A stretch of 43,608 nucleotides of DNA from Candidatus Kaiserbacteria bacterium (GTDB taxonomy: Bacteria > Patescibacteriota > Minisyncoccia > Phycocordibacterales > Phycocordibacteraceae). The position numbers were made by a program, and so were the translations under genes. Below are positions 15,533 to 26,499 of the stretch, in pieces (the stretch's first letter is position 1; each line of letters opens with the position of its first letter). Under the pieces are notes generated by a model. The model was not told the origin of the DNA. It did no database searches and saw only the letters and a list, made by a program, of their open reading frames with translations. Where the stretch lies: positions 34,142 through 77,749 of the forward strand of contig JAHFMJ010000001.1 of the NCBI GenBank assembly GCA_023269035.1, given 5' to 3'.

Positions 15533-18500
15533 ATGTACCCTCTCTGGAACTTCTTCATCGAGAAAAGGCAGTTCACCATACTGGTGATCATCGGGCTCAC
15601 TATCTGGGGCACGGCCGCGGCACTTCTCATACGAAAAGAGTCTGCGCCCGAGGTGCAGATACCAGTCGGCATCGTCAGCACGGTGCTTCCCGGAGCATCC
15701 GCCGCGGACGTTGAGCGCCTTGTAACCAACAAGCTCGAAGAGCATCTAGCGAACCTCTCCGACCTCGACTCGTTGACCTCAACCTCGCGCGACGGCGTTT
15801 CAATTATCACCGCACAGTTCCTCGCCTCAGCGAACCTGGAGAAATCGATACAGAAGCTCAAGGATGAAGTGGATAAGGCAAAGATCGACCTTCCTTCGGA
15901 CGCCAAGGATCCGAGCGTCACCGATATAAACTTCGCCGACCAGCCCATCCAGCTGGTCTCCGTCACGACCGACCTTCCGTTCGCCAAGCTTGCGACCTTG
16001 GGAGAAGACCTGAAACGCGAACTCTCGGGGATAAAGGGGATATCACGCATTGAGGTCTCCGGCGCCCGCGACCGCGAAGTCGATGTCGTCGTGAAGAAAG
16101 AAGAGCTCGCCCGACGCGGGATGTCGCTCTCGGACGTGACGAACGGCATCGCGCAGAGCAACGCCGCCTTCCCTATCGGAGCGATCACGACGAGCGGCAT
16201 CACCTATGACATCGCGTTCGAAGGAGGTTTTGAAAAGATAGACGATTTCGGCACTGTCCCCATCCTGACGCCAAAGGGAGAGACAGTGTACCTCCGTGAC
16301 ATCGCCACAATCTCTGATGGTGTGCAGAAAGCGACATCATACTCCCGCATCTCCGTTGCCGGCACGCCCTCTCAGCAGGCGCTTACCCTTTCTGTGTTCA
16401 AAGTACGCGGCGCTGATGTGACCCACGTGACCAAGGACGTCCGTACCAAACTTACTGAACTGCAAAAGCCCAATGGGCTTCTCGACGGAAGCGCCGTGCT
16501 TATAACGAACGACACGGGAGAGAGGGTCCAGAAGGACCTCACCGAGCTGACCAAGGTCGGGCTCGAGACTGTCGTGCTCGTGATGCTCTGCCTCTTTGTC
16601 ACGATCGGCTGGCGCGAGGCTATTATTGCCGGGCTCTCCGTCCCGCTCTCCTTCCTCATCGCTTTTGTCGGGCTTTTATATTCAGGAAATACCATCAACT
16701 TCGTATCGCTCTTCTCGCTCATCCTCGCTATCGGCATCCTGGTCGACTCAGGCATCGTGGTGGTCGAGGCTATCCACACGCGCACGTTCCTCTATGGCGA
16801 TAAGAAGCGCGCAGCACAGGAGACGTTGAGGGAATACGGTTGGCCGTTGATCGGGGGCACGATGACCTCGATCGTCGTTTTTGCGCCACTCTTTTTCATC
16901 TCAGGCATCGTCGGCAAGTTCATAGCTTCCATACCTTTTACCCTCATCTTCGTCCTCATTGCGTCGATCATCGTCGCGCTAGGACTCATACCGACCCTCG
17001 CGGTCATCTTCGCCCGGCCGCAGCATACCGAATGGTCCCACAAGCAGGAGGAATATGCAGAGAAAGCGCGCCAATGGTATGGCGCCTTCCTCAGAAGGAT
17101 GTTGAATAACCGCCCGGCGCAGAAGTGGTTTCTGCGCGCTATGGCCGCAGCGTTCGTGATAGCACTCACCCTGCCTGTCCTCGGGGTCGTCAAGACATCT
17201 TTCTTCCCGCAGGACGACGGCGATTTCATCTTCGTCGACGTCGAAGCCGCCCAAGGCACGACGCTCGCGCAGACCGACCTGACTGTCCGCGCGGTTGAAG
17301 AGGCTTTGTACGATGACAAACGCATTGCCTCATTCACAACGACCGTTGGGGCAAGCAGCGCCTTCAGCAACGATCCAAGCAGCGGCGCCAAGCTTGCGAC
17401 TATCACCATCAACCTCCCGCCAACGCCGCGGAAATTCACTTCGACCGAGATTGTCGAGAGCCTAAAGGAAAAGCTCGCTGACATCCACGAAGCGAAAATA
17501 ACCGTCAGTCAGCCTTCAGGCGGGCCACCTGTAGGCGCTCCGGTCCTGGTTACCTTCTCCGGGGTGGACCGCGACTCGCTCGATACCGCGCTCGATCAGG
17601 GAGCGAAGGTCCTCGCAACCATACCAGGAGTGACGGACCTTGATACGAGCAACACCACCCAGTCGACACAGTATTCCCTGACCATCGACCGTGCCAAGCT
17701 CTCGGCGGTCGGGTTGACGCCAGCACAAGTCGCTGGGGCGCTGCGCACCGCAGTTTCGGGTACGACCGCGACGAAGATCACTGGCGGCGAAAAGGATGTC
17801 GACGTAGTGGTTTCGCTCAACCTCAACCCCTCTTTCGTCGATCCGCATGACGCAGCGAATGTCCCTATTGACGCACTTCGGCAAATACCGCTCACCAACC
17901 GTTCCGGAGCGACCGTCCTGCTCGGGTCGGTCATCAAAGAAGGGCTTTCCCGGGAAAATGGGATTATCAGCCACAAAGACCGGAAACGCACCGGGACCTT
18001 GACCGCGAACGTTAAGACCGGCTACACCGTTCCCGAGACGGTAGCAGCTTTCCAAAAAGCTATGAAGACGGAAAAGCTCCCTGACGGCGTCTCGTTCTCT
18101 ATCGGCGGCGAGAATGAGGAGACCAACAAGTCATTTGCGGAGATGGGCCTGGCGCTTCTCGGCGGGCTCGCGCTCATGTTCATCGTACTCGTCCTCGCGT
18201 TCAACTCCTTCCGCTTTACCACATATCTCCTCATCATCGTGCCGCTCTCGCTCATCGGCGTTATCGGCGGCCTTGCCATCTCGAGGCAATACCTCTCGTT
18301 CTCATCGCTCCTCGGCGTCATCGCGCTCGCCGGCGTCATCATCAACCACGCGATCATCCTCATGGATGCGATCATCAAGCGCTTACGCGCGCACAGGGAC
18401 ATGGCGTTCATTGATATCGTCATCGACGCCGCGACGAGCCGCTTGCGACCCATCGTACTGACGACCGTAACGACCGTGGTCGGCATGATTCCGCTGACAG

Positions 18501-18643
18501 GCGCCTCGGCGCTCTGGGGCCCGCTAGCCTTTGCCGTGATGTTCGGGCTCGCTTTCGCTATGATACTGACCCTCGTCCTTATCCCCGTCCTCGTCTACCG
18601 CTGGCCAGGAAGCGCGATACTAGGAAAAAGCGAGCACGTCTAG
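15533..18643 (+). CDS. RND-family efflux transporter permease (AcrB/MdtB-like)
   Basis: 1036 aa; duplicated TM blocks, PGASAADVERLVTNKLEEHL, GILVDSGIVVVEAIHTR, GVIINHAIILMDAIIKRL. Confidence 0.96.
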   Translation: MYPLWNFFIEKRQFTILVIIGLTIWGTAAALLIRKESAPEVQIPVGIVSTVLPGASAADVERLVTNKLEEHLANLSDLDSLTSTSRDGVSIITAQFLASANLEKSIQKLKDEVDKAKIDLPSDAKDPSVTDINFADQPIQLVSVTTDLPFAKLATLGEDLKRELSGIKGISRIEVSGARDREVDVVVKKEELARRGMSLSDVTNGIAQSNAAFPIGAITTSGITYDIAFEGGFEKIDDFGTVPILTPKGETVYLRDIATISDGVQKATSYSRISVAGTPSQQALTLSVFKVRGADVTHVTKDVRTKLTELQKPNGLLDGSAVLITNDTGERVQKDLTELTKVGLETVVLVMLCLFVTIGWREAIIAGLSVPLSFLIAFVGLLYSGNTINFVSLFSLILAIGILVDSGIVVVEAIHTRTFLYGDKKRAAQETLREYGWPLIGGTMTSIVVFAPLFFISGIVGKFIASIPFTLIFVLIASIIVALGLIPTLAVIFARPQHTEWSHKQEEYAEKARQWYGAFLRRMLNNRPAQKWFLRAMAAAFVIALTLPVLGVVKTSFFPQDDGDFIFVDVEAAQGTTLAQTDLTVRAVEEALYDDKRIASFTTTVGASSAFSNDPSSGAKLATITINLPPTPRKFTSTEIVESLKEKLADIHEAKITVSQPSGGPPVGAPVLVTFSGVDRDSLDTALDQGAKVLATIPGVTDLDTSNTTQSTQYSLTIDRAKLSAVGLTPAQVAGALRTAVSGTTATKITGGEKDVDVVVSLNLNPSFVDPHDAANVPIDALRQIPLTNRSGATVLLGSVIKEGLSRENGIISHKDRKRTGTLTANVKTGYTVPETVAAFQKAMKTEKLPDGVSFSIGGENEETNKSFAEMGLALLGGLALMFIVLVLAFNSFRFTTYLLIIVPLSLIGVIGGLAISRQYLSFSSLLGVIALAGVIINHAIILMDAIIKRLRAHRDMAFIDIVIDAATSRLRPIVLTTVTTVVGMIPLTGASALWGPLAFAVMFGLAFAMILTLVLIPVLVYRWPGSAILGKSEHV

Positions 18644-18657
18644 GCATACTCGCTTTT
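18626..18657. terminator. Bidirectional hairpin terminator containing the RND stop codon
   Basis: AAAAGCGAG / CTCGCTTTT 9-bp arms with a 14-nt loop; convergent genes on both sides. Confidence 0.72.
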
Positions 18658-18658
18658 G

Positions 18659-18985
18659 TCACTGGGTATCGTCCGGGATACCTTCTTCTTCCGGATCGAG
18701 GGGTTCATGCCCTCCGTTCCAAAAACTCCAATGACCTTTTTCCGGGTCGTCCTTATCGGGTATCCAAACCTTGTACTGTATTGCCACACGTTTTCCGTGC
18801 AGATACAGATACTGGGTGTAGAGCTTTCCTTCCCTAATGTCTCCTGGCTTTGGCGGACCATCACCATTGACTACCCTGATCTCGCCTTTCCGACTTTGTA
18901 TAGAACGCAAAACGCGGGCTGTTGAGCTCGCGTAATCTTTTGTCCGGAAAGTCCTAATAGGTTTGAATGGTCTCCGTTCTGCCAT
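18659..18985 (-). CDS. Hypothetical protein, 108 aa
   Basis: Intact ORF ending at a shared terminator. Confidence 0.6.
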   Translation of the reverse strand: MAERRPFKPIRTFRTKDYASSTARVLRSIQSRKGEIRVVNGDGPPKPGDIREGKLYTQYLYLHGKRVAIQYKVWIPDKDDPEKGHWSFWNGGHEPLDPEEEGIPDDTQ

Positions 18986-19037
18986 TAACTTTTTCTAACA
19001 CATATGCAAAAAAAGCACAAGATATCCTCAGGAGGAG

Positions 19038-19268
19038 CTACAGCAGGACCGTCGCTTGGTTATTACTGACTTCCAGGACTCCGTCAACGACCTCGAACTT
19101 CTCTTCGCCGTTAGCGGTACGGACTGTCACGACCCCTTTCCCCAGGTTGGCAACAAAAGGCTCGTGTTTCGGCAATATCGTTACCTCGCCTTCTGTCGTA
19201 ATAGCCGAGAGCGAAAGCGCATCGCCTGAAAAGAGATTCTCGTGGACTTTGGCGATAGTGACCTGCAT
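19038..19268 (-). CDS. atpC: ATP synthase epsilon subunit (short form, 76 aa)
   Basis: VTIAKVHENLFSGDALSLSAITTEGEVTILPKHEPFVANL beta-domain; position after atpD. Confidence 0.9.
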   Translation of the reverse strand: MQVTIAKVHENLFSGDALSLSAITTEGEVTILPKHEPFVANLGKGVVTVRTANGEEKFEVVDGVLEVSNNQATVLL

Positions 19269-19270
19269 GC

Positions 19271-20656
<1,386 letters not shown>

Positions 20657-20693
20657 TTACAGGTTTTAATTTACAAAAACAAGATATGAGATT

Positions 20694-20843
20694 TCAATTG
20701 CCTCCCCAATTACGATTAAAACATTCTTGCCAGTCTTTGGTCCCCGGAATATAGCCTGCCTGCATGCATATGGCCGCACATTCTGCTGCCTTTTTCGCCG
20801 CCCACAGTGGATCTGTATCGGTCTGTATTTCTTTGGAGCCCAT
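20694..20843 (-). CDS. Candidate small protein, 49 aa (MGSKEIQTDTDPLWAAKKAAECAAICMQAGYIPGTKDWQECFNRNWGGN) between atpG and atpD
   Basis: ATG lies 9 nt after the atpG stop on the same strand; three Cys; fills most of an otherwise unexplained gap; below the track cutoff. Confidence 0.62.
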   Translation of the reverse strand: MGSKEIQTDTDPLWAAKKAAECAAICMQAGYIPGTKDWQECFNRNWGGN

Positions 20844-20852
20844 ACAAAAATG

Positions 20853-21770
20853 TTACGCTGATGCCATGGCCTCAATGCCACCGACGATCTCGGAAACCTC
20901 GCGGGTGATCATGGCCTGGCGTGCTTTGTTAAAGGTGCGCGTCAAGCTCTTTGAGAGGTCGCGGCTTTTATCAGAGGCGTTTTTCATCGCGACCATGCGT
21001 GCAGAGTGCTCGCTCGCCTTTGATTCAAGCAGCGCGTGATAGAAAAGGATAGAGACGAGCCGCGGAATAAGGCGATCAACGACCGACTCTGGTGATGGCT
21101 CGACCGTGTAGAACGATGGCCCCTTGCTTTTCTCAACAACAGCGAATTTTCCTTTTTCCGGAGCAATGCCGGAGACCACTGGAGCGATCGACTCAAGCGA
21201 GAGCGGGAGGACCGCGTGCGAAACGGCGTTTTGCTCGAATGTGGAGCGGAAGTTGGTGTATGCCACGAGCACGCGATCGTACCTCCTCTCGACGAACGCA
21301 GTGGCGATAGCGTTCGCGACGAGCGCGAGGTCGGCGACCGAGACGTCATCGCTCACGTTCTCAAACTTCCCTTCTATCGTATAACCACGGCGGTCAAAAT
21401 ATTCCGCGCCCTTGCGGCCGAAAGCATAGATGGAGATTGCGTCACGCGGAAGCTCGAGAGACGCTATTGCGCGCTCGGCTTCCTTGATGACTGCGGCGTT
21501 GAGCACGCCGCAGAGACCCTTGTCGCTCGTCACGACGACGACCGCAGCGTTTTTTACTGTTCGGACGGTAGTAAGTGGATGCTTGATGCTCTCAAGGGAG
21601 ACGCTCATGCGCTCAAGTATGGAGAGCGCGGCGGCAGCGTACGGGCGGCCGGAGAGCGCGCGGAGTTGGCTCTTCCTCATCTTGACCGCCGAGACGGACT
21701 CCATAGCCTTCGTCACCTTGCGGGTACGGTCGACCGACTTGATCTTGAGCTTGATGTCTTTCAGCGCCAT
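20853..21770 (-). CDS. atpG: ATP synthase F1 gamma subunit
   Basis: MALKDIKLKIKSVDRTRKVTKAMESVSAVKMRKSQ, C-terminal RTFNKARQAMITREVSEIVGGIEAM. Confidence 0.97.
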   Translation of the reverse strand: MALKDIKLKIKSVDRTRKVTKAMESVSAVKMRKSQLRALSGRPYAAAALSILERMSVSLESIKHPLTTVRTVKNAAVVVVTSDKGLCGVLNAAVIKEAERAIASLELPRDAISIYAFGRKGAEYFDRRGYTIEGKFENVSDDVSVADLALVANAIATAFVERRYDRVLVAYTNFRSTFEQNAVSHAVLPLSLESIAPVVSGIAPEKGKFAVVEKSKGPSFYTVEPSPESVVDRLIPRLVSILFYHALLESKASEHSARMVAMKNASDKSRDLSKSLTRTFNKARQAMITREVSEIVGGIEAMASA

Positions 21771-21776
21771 ACTTCT

Positions 21777-23327
21777 TTATCCAGCAGTCGTGACGAATGA
21801 TTGGAGAGCGGCCTTCAATTTTACTTCCGTATCATCAGATATTGCTTTCTCGGTCCGGATTGCGTCAAGCAGATTCTTTCCTTCCCTATCCATGTAAGCG
21901 AGGAATCTCTCTTCAACCTCGCCCATTTTCTCAGGAGGAAATACATCGAAGAATCCGTTCGTCGCCGCGTACATGACGACCACCTGCCGCTCGAACGGGA
22001 TGGGTGCATTTTTGTTCTGGTTCAATATCGCTGAGAGGCGGCGGCCGCCGTCAATGCGCTTCTTGGTCTCGACATCCAAGTCCTGCGAGAATTGCATGAA
22101 GGCCTCGAGCTCGCGGAATTGTGCAAGGTCGAGCTTGATGCGGCCAGAGACTTTTTTCATCGCTTTGGTCTGGGCCGCAGAGCCGACGCGAGAGACGCTG
22201 ATGCCGACGTTGATGGCCGGTCGCGTACCCTTGTTGAAGAGGTCCGCCTCGAGGAACATCTGTCCGTCGGTGATGGAGATGACGTTGGTCGGGATGTAGG
22301 CACTGATATCACCTTCCTGCGTCTCAATGATAGGCAGCGCGGTCAGTGAGCCGCCGCCTTTTTCTTTGGACAGTTTTGCGGCACGCTCGAGCAGGCGCGA
22401 GTGAAGGTAGAAGATATCGCCCGGGTATGCCTCGCGGCCTGGAGGGCGGCGCAGGAGGAGCGACAGCTCACGGTACGCGACCGCTTGTTTCGAAAGGTCG
22501 TCGTACACGACCAGAACGTCTTTGCCTTTGTCCATGAAATACTCTCCTATCGTGACGCCGGCGTAGGGAGCAAGGAATTGGAAAGCCGCGGGAGCGGAAG
22601 CGGGAGCGGAAACGATAGTCGTATATGCCATCGCGCCGCGCTCCGCAAGGAGTGCGGCGATACGCGCCGTCTTGCTCTCCTTCTGGCCGATAGCCACATA
22701 GATGCACAACGGACGCGATTCCTCCGGCTCGTTCAGCTGATTCAAAATGGCATCGATAGCAACGGTCGTCTTGCCGGTTGCGCGGTCGCCGATGATGAGC
22801 TCGCGCTGGCCGCGACCTATCGGAATGAGCGAGTCGATAGCCTTGATGCCGGTGTGCAGTGGCGTGTTGACGGGGGCACGATCAATGACGCCATATGCTT
22901 CTCGCTCGATCGGGCTTGAGACGCTTGCCTTTACTGGCCCTTTGCCGTCGACCGGCTCGCCGAGCGCGTTCACCACGCGGCCGGTCATCGCTTCGCCTAC
23001 GGGAATAGAAAGCAATTTTTTTGTCCGATGGACGAGCATCCCCTCTTTGATGCGTGCGCTATCGCCCAGGACGATGGCTTTTACGGTATCTTCTTCCAGG
23101 TTCAAAATCACGCCAAAGAGCGTGTCGCTATGCTTGGTCGCCTCCGCAACGGAGGCGACGCTCGCCTCATCAAAACGGATCATCTCGGAGAGCTCGGCAT
23201 TATCCAAGCCTTCCATCTCGACGATGCCATCCCCGACCTTGCGCACCACGCCCACTTCAGCAGGCTCCGCGTTCGGAGCGAACGAGTCGATCTCTTTCTT
23301 CAGACGGGCGATGATGCTTTGATCCAT
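21777..23327 (-). CDS. atpA: ATP synthase F1 alpha subunit
   Basis: GDRATGKTTVAIDAILNQ Walker A, LLLRRPPGREAYPGDIFYLHSRLLERAAK. Confidence 0.98.
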   Translation of the reverse strand: MDQSIIARLKKEIDSFAPNAEPAEVGVVRKVGDGIVEMEGLDNAELSEMIRFDEASVASVAEATKHSDTLFGVILNLEEDTVKAIVLGDSARIKEGMLVHRTKKLLSIPVGEAMTGRVVNALGEPVDGKGPVKASVSSPIEREAYGVIDRAPVNTPLHTGIKAIDSLIPIGRGQRELIIGDRATGKTTVAIDAILNQLNEPEESRPLCIYVAIGQKESKTARIAALLAERGAMAYTTIVSAPASAPAAFQFLAPYAGVTIGEYFMDKGKDVLVVYDDLSKQAVAYRELSLLLRRPPGREAYPGDIFYLHSRLLERAAKLSKEKGGGSLTALPIIETQEGDISAYIPTNVISITDGQMFLEADLFNKGTRPAINVGISVSRVGSAAQTKAMKKVSGRIKLDLAQFRELEAFMQFSQDLDVETKKRIDGGRRLSAILNQNKNAPIPFERQVVVMYAATNGFFDVFPPEKMGEVEERFLAYMDREGKNLLDAIRTEKAISDDTEVKLKAALQSFVTTAG

Positions 23328-23336
23328 AGGTGTGTA

Positions 23337-23699
23337 TTAAAAACGAACAGCGTTGTGATAAATGGTAACAAGTGCAGTGCGGAAGCTCCGGTCAACGATC
23401 TTCGAAGCGCTGTGTACGCGGTAACCGCCGACGAGCCTCGGGTCGATGACGGTTCGGGACCCTTTCGCGTCAGTGCCAATCGCTTTGAAGGCCTCAGCAA
23501 TGGCTGGCGCGAATTTCTTTGCATCAGATTCTTTGGCGAACGTGACGACGGACGCGTCCGAGTCGACGGGGGTGCGCTCAAGGATTTTCACTATCTGCGG
23601 CAGGAGCGACAGGTGCCCGTACCTCTTCATATAGGCGAGCGTCTTTTGTATGGAGGAACCTCCCGAGAGGATCGTGGCGTAGTGTGAAGCGAGGGACAT
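23337..23699 (-). CDS. atpH: ATP synthase delta subunit (short, divergent)
   Basis: Operon position; C-terminal IDPRLVGGYRVHSASKIVDRSFRTALVTIYH. Confidence 0.85.
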   Translation of the reverse strand: MSLASHYATILSGGSSIQKTLAYMKRYGHLSLLPQIVKILERTPVDSDASVVTFAKESDAKKFAPAIAEAFKAIGTDAKGSRTVIDPRLVGGYRVHSASKIVDRSFRTALVTIYHNAVRF

Positions 23700-23701
23700 G
23701 G

Positions 23702-24145
23702 TTATTTTTGAGCGAGGAGCTTCTCCGCGGCAAGGACGGCCGTTCGCGCGATCTCTTTCTCGCTCTCGGCAAGGGCACGTCGAGAAAGTTCCGCTCCCTG
23801 AGCGCGCGCTTCGGCAAGCACCGCGTCGCTCCGCTCCTGAGCGGCTTTGACTATCTGTCCGCGCTCCTGCTTTCCTTCCGCGACGGCGCGCGCGAGCAGC
23901 TCTTCCGCCTGCTTTTCAGCGGCAGAGAGCTTCGCGGAGCGTTCCGCTTCAACGTGTGCCAATGCTTCTTCGGCTTCTTTTGCGTCCTGCACCCCCTTTT
24001 CGATGACCTGCTTGCGGCTCTCGATCATCTTCATGACCGGCTTGTAGAGGAAGTATGAGAGCCCTACGAGGAGCACGATAAAATTGAGCCCCTCTGCGAG
24101 GAGCATTTTCCAATCGATCCCGAAGACGGTGAGCAGAGCCTCCAT
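23702..24145 (-). CDS. atpF: ATP synthase Fo b subunit
   Basis: N-terminal TM and long charged coiled-coil; operon position. Confidence 0.94.
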   Translation of the reverse strand: MEALLTVFGIDWKMLLAEGLNFIVLLVGLSYFLYKPVMKMIESRKQVIEKGVQDAKEAEEALAHVEAERSAKLSAAEKQAEELLARAVAEGKQERGQIVKAAQERSDAVLAEARAQGAELSRRALAESEKEIARTAVLAAEKLLAQK

Positions 24146-24153
24146 TCTAATGC

Positions 24154-24384
<231 letters not shown>

Positions 24385-24400
24385 TTACAAAAAATTATGA

Positions 24401-25144
24401 TTAATGTTCTGCTAACGGGGTTACCGCTATCTTGATAAAGAAGAGCGTCAGAAGCGCAAATACGGCCGCTTGTATCACCGCCACGAACACTTCGTACACC
24501 AGGAGCGGGACGGGCAGGAGATACGGCATGAATGCCAAGGCTAGGAGTATCAGTACCTTTCCCGCGAAGATGTTGCCGAAGAGACGGAACGAGAACGTCA
24601 AGAGGCGCGCGACCTCGCTGATAAGCTCGATGATCCCGACAATGAAGCCGATGACCGACTTAAAGTTAACAAATTTATGGGCGTACTTCAAGGCACCGAG
24701 GACCGTAATCCCGGCGAATTCGATGGCAATGAACGCGATGATGGCAAGCGCGAGCGGGATATTGAAATCAGTGTTGACGGAGTAGAAAAGCGGCACGGGG
24801 CCGTGGCTTGTGTTCACCTCAAGCGGGCCGACGAACGGAAGGAGGCTCACCAGGTTGGCGCAGAGGATGAAGAGGAAGATGGTCATGACGAGCGGAAAGT
24901 ATTTCCGTGCAAGCGCCTTGTCGTCGAGTGTCTCTTCCATATAGCCGAGGATGCCGCCGACCATGCCTTCGAGGGCCACTTGTCCCTTACCCGGAACGAG
25001 TACGAGGGACCGCCCGATGACAAAGGCGGCGGCGAGGAGCAGCGCGACGACCAGCCAGCTGGTCAGGAGCGTCGAGGTGATGGGGAGCCCCCATAAATCT
25101 CCGATATGAGACGGGGAAAGAGAAATATGTATGCCACTTTCCAT
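24401..25144 (-). CDS. atpB: ATP synthase Fo a subunit
   Basis: SLRLFGNIFAGKV-type motif (FSFRLFGNIFAGKVLILLAL) and multi-TM profile. Confidence 0.96.
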   Translation of the reverse strand: MESGIHISLSPSHIGDLWGLPITSTLLTSWLVVALLLAAAFVIGRSLVLVPGKGQVALEGMVGGILGYMEETLDDKALARKYFPLVMTIFLFILCANLVSLLPFVGPLEVNTSHGPVPLFYSVNTDFNIPLALAIIAFIAIEFAGITVLGALKYAHKFVNFKSVIGFIVGIIELISEVARLLTFSFRLFGNIFAGKVLILLALAFMPYLLPVPLLVYEVFVAVIQAAVFALLTLFFIKIAVTPLAEH

Positions 25145-25177
25145 AAACCTGGGCGTGATTATAGCACGAAGACGCTA

Positions 25178-25549
25178 TTATTCATCGAGCTCTCGTACTC
25201 GTGGAAGCCCTTTCCTGAAAGTGAGAAGCACTTTCCTTTTTTCCTTGCTCCCCTGTTGTCCCGGACCCTCTCTGAGCCGGACATACAGTTCGACAACCCA
25301 CCCCCTGAATTTCTTATTCCAGACAACTTTTATGATCCAGCTCGCTACATATCCGAGACCGCTAAAGAACAAGCTTATGGGGAGAGCCCAGCCGGGAGGC
25401 GGCCTCCTGCCCTCATATACCGTATCGGGAGGAAGGCCTCCATTGTCTTCGCCTTTATTATTATGGACTTTGTGTATTGAGAAAGGGCTTTGAGAAATTC
25501 GCCGTGAGAGGTCGCTCGCTCGGAAAGGCCTGTACATCTCTTGGCTCAT
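25178..25549 (-). CDS. Small membrane protein upstream of atpB (AtpI/AtpZ position), start uncertain
   Basis: Hydrophobic segment PGWALPISLFFSGLGYVASWIIKVVW; same strand and upstream of atpB; no clear family motif. Confidence 0.4.
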   Translation of the reverse strand: MSQEMYRPFRASDLSRRISQSPFSIHKVHNNKGEDNGGLPPDTVYEGRRPPPGWALPISLFFSGLGYVASWIIKVVWNKKFRGWVVELYVRLREGPGQQGSKEKRKVLLTFRKGLPRVRELDE

Positions 25550-25592
25550 AAAGCGCCGTTAGTGTATCATAAGAGCCAGTAAAGTAAGACGC

Positions 25593-25892
25593 ATGAAAAG
25601 CTTCATCGAATTCATACGCGAACGCGGCGTTATCGGTCTCGCCATCGGCTTCATCCTCGGTGGTGCCGTCTCGGGGCTCGTGAACTCGTTCATCAGTGAT
25701 ATTGTCAATCCGCTCGTGGGGCTCATCCTCGGGCACGTTGAGGGTCTCAAGGAGGCATCGATCGTTTTCCTCGGCGCGAAGATAGCGTGGGGCAACTTTC
25801 TGTCCACGCTTATCAACTTCGTCATCATGACGGCTGTGGTTTTTTTTGGCTTCAAAGTTCTCCGACTCGAAAAGCTCGACAAACAAAAGTAA
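25593..25892 (+). CDS. mscL: Large-conductance mechanosensitive channel MscL
   Basis: MKSFIEFIRERGVIGLAIGFILGGAVSGLVNSFISDIVNPLVGL. Confidence 0.95.
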   Translation: MKSFIEFIRERGVIGLAIGFILGGAVSGLVNSFISDIVNPLVGLILGHVEGLKEASIVFLGAKIAWGNFLSTLINFVIMTAVVFFGFKVLRLEKLDKQK

Positions 25893-25896
25893 TCCT

Positions 25897-26469
25897 CTAT
25901 AGGTACAAGAGCGCTTTAGCAACGGCAACTGCAAGGACAGCCCAGACCGTCCCGCCGAGGATGTCGACAGCATGGTGCTGCTTGATTAACACCGTGGAGA
26001 AGGCTATCGCGATGCCGATGCTCCAGGCAAGCCATGCGTGGAGCGGATAGACGACGGCCAAGTAATGGGCCGTGAGGAACGAGGTAAACACGTGCGAGCT
26101 CGGAAAGGCGTTGGCGTGCGGGTCATCGCGGTATACCTCGTACACGAGCCTTTCAAGAACACCCTTACGCTGGACCGGGGGACGATACATCTTTGCCGGA
26201 AAGAGCTTCCAGATGAGCGCCGCGGAGTACATCGCAAATGCCATGCTCGTAAAGTACTCCAGAGCGATCGAGGTATTGAAGAGTATGAAACCGGCGAAAG
26301 CGATAAAGGGGAAAAGGCCGAGATATGCGAGCACGAAGCTCTTGACGAAAGGGATGTGACGGTCGAACCGTGTACGCAAGTCATACTTCCCTCCCTTGCG
26401 CTGGTTTAAGAGCCAGAAAAGGAGCACGCCACCAAAAAAAAGCCCGATGAGAAGGAATTTTTGGGTCAT
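25897..26469 (-). CDS. PAP2-family phosphatase, membrane
   Basis: NAFPSSHVFTSFLTAHY and KQHHAVDILGGTV phosphatase motifs. Confidence 0.9.
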   Translation of the reverse strand: MTQKFLLIGLFFGGVLLFWLLNQRKGGKYDLRTRFDRHIPFVKSFVLAYLGLFPFIAFAGFILFNTSIALEYFTSMAFAMYSAALIWKLFPAKMYRPPVQRKGVLERLVYEVYRDDPHANAFPSSHVFTSFLTAHYLAVVYPLHAWLAWSIGIAIAFSTVLIKQHHAVDILGGTVWAVLAVAVAKALLYL

Positions 26470-26499
26470 ACTCAGCAGTATAAACTGCTTTTTGGAGAG

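Noticed and set aside
15373-16203. 276-aa minus-strand ORF opposite the RND gene start
   Set aside because: Antisense to the HlyD end and RND start, no domain signature.
20666-20881. 71-aa minus-strand ORF in the atpG-atpD gap
   Set aside because: Overlaps the atpG end and the better-placed 49-aa frame (20694-20843), which starts 9 nt after atpG and has a more protein-like sequence.
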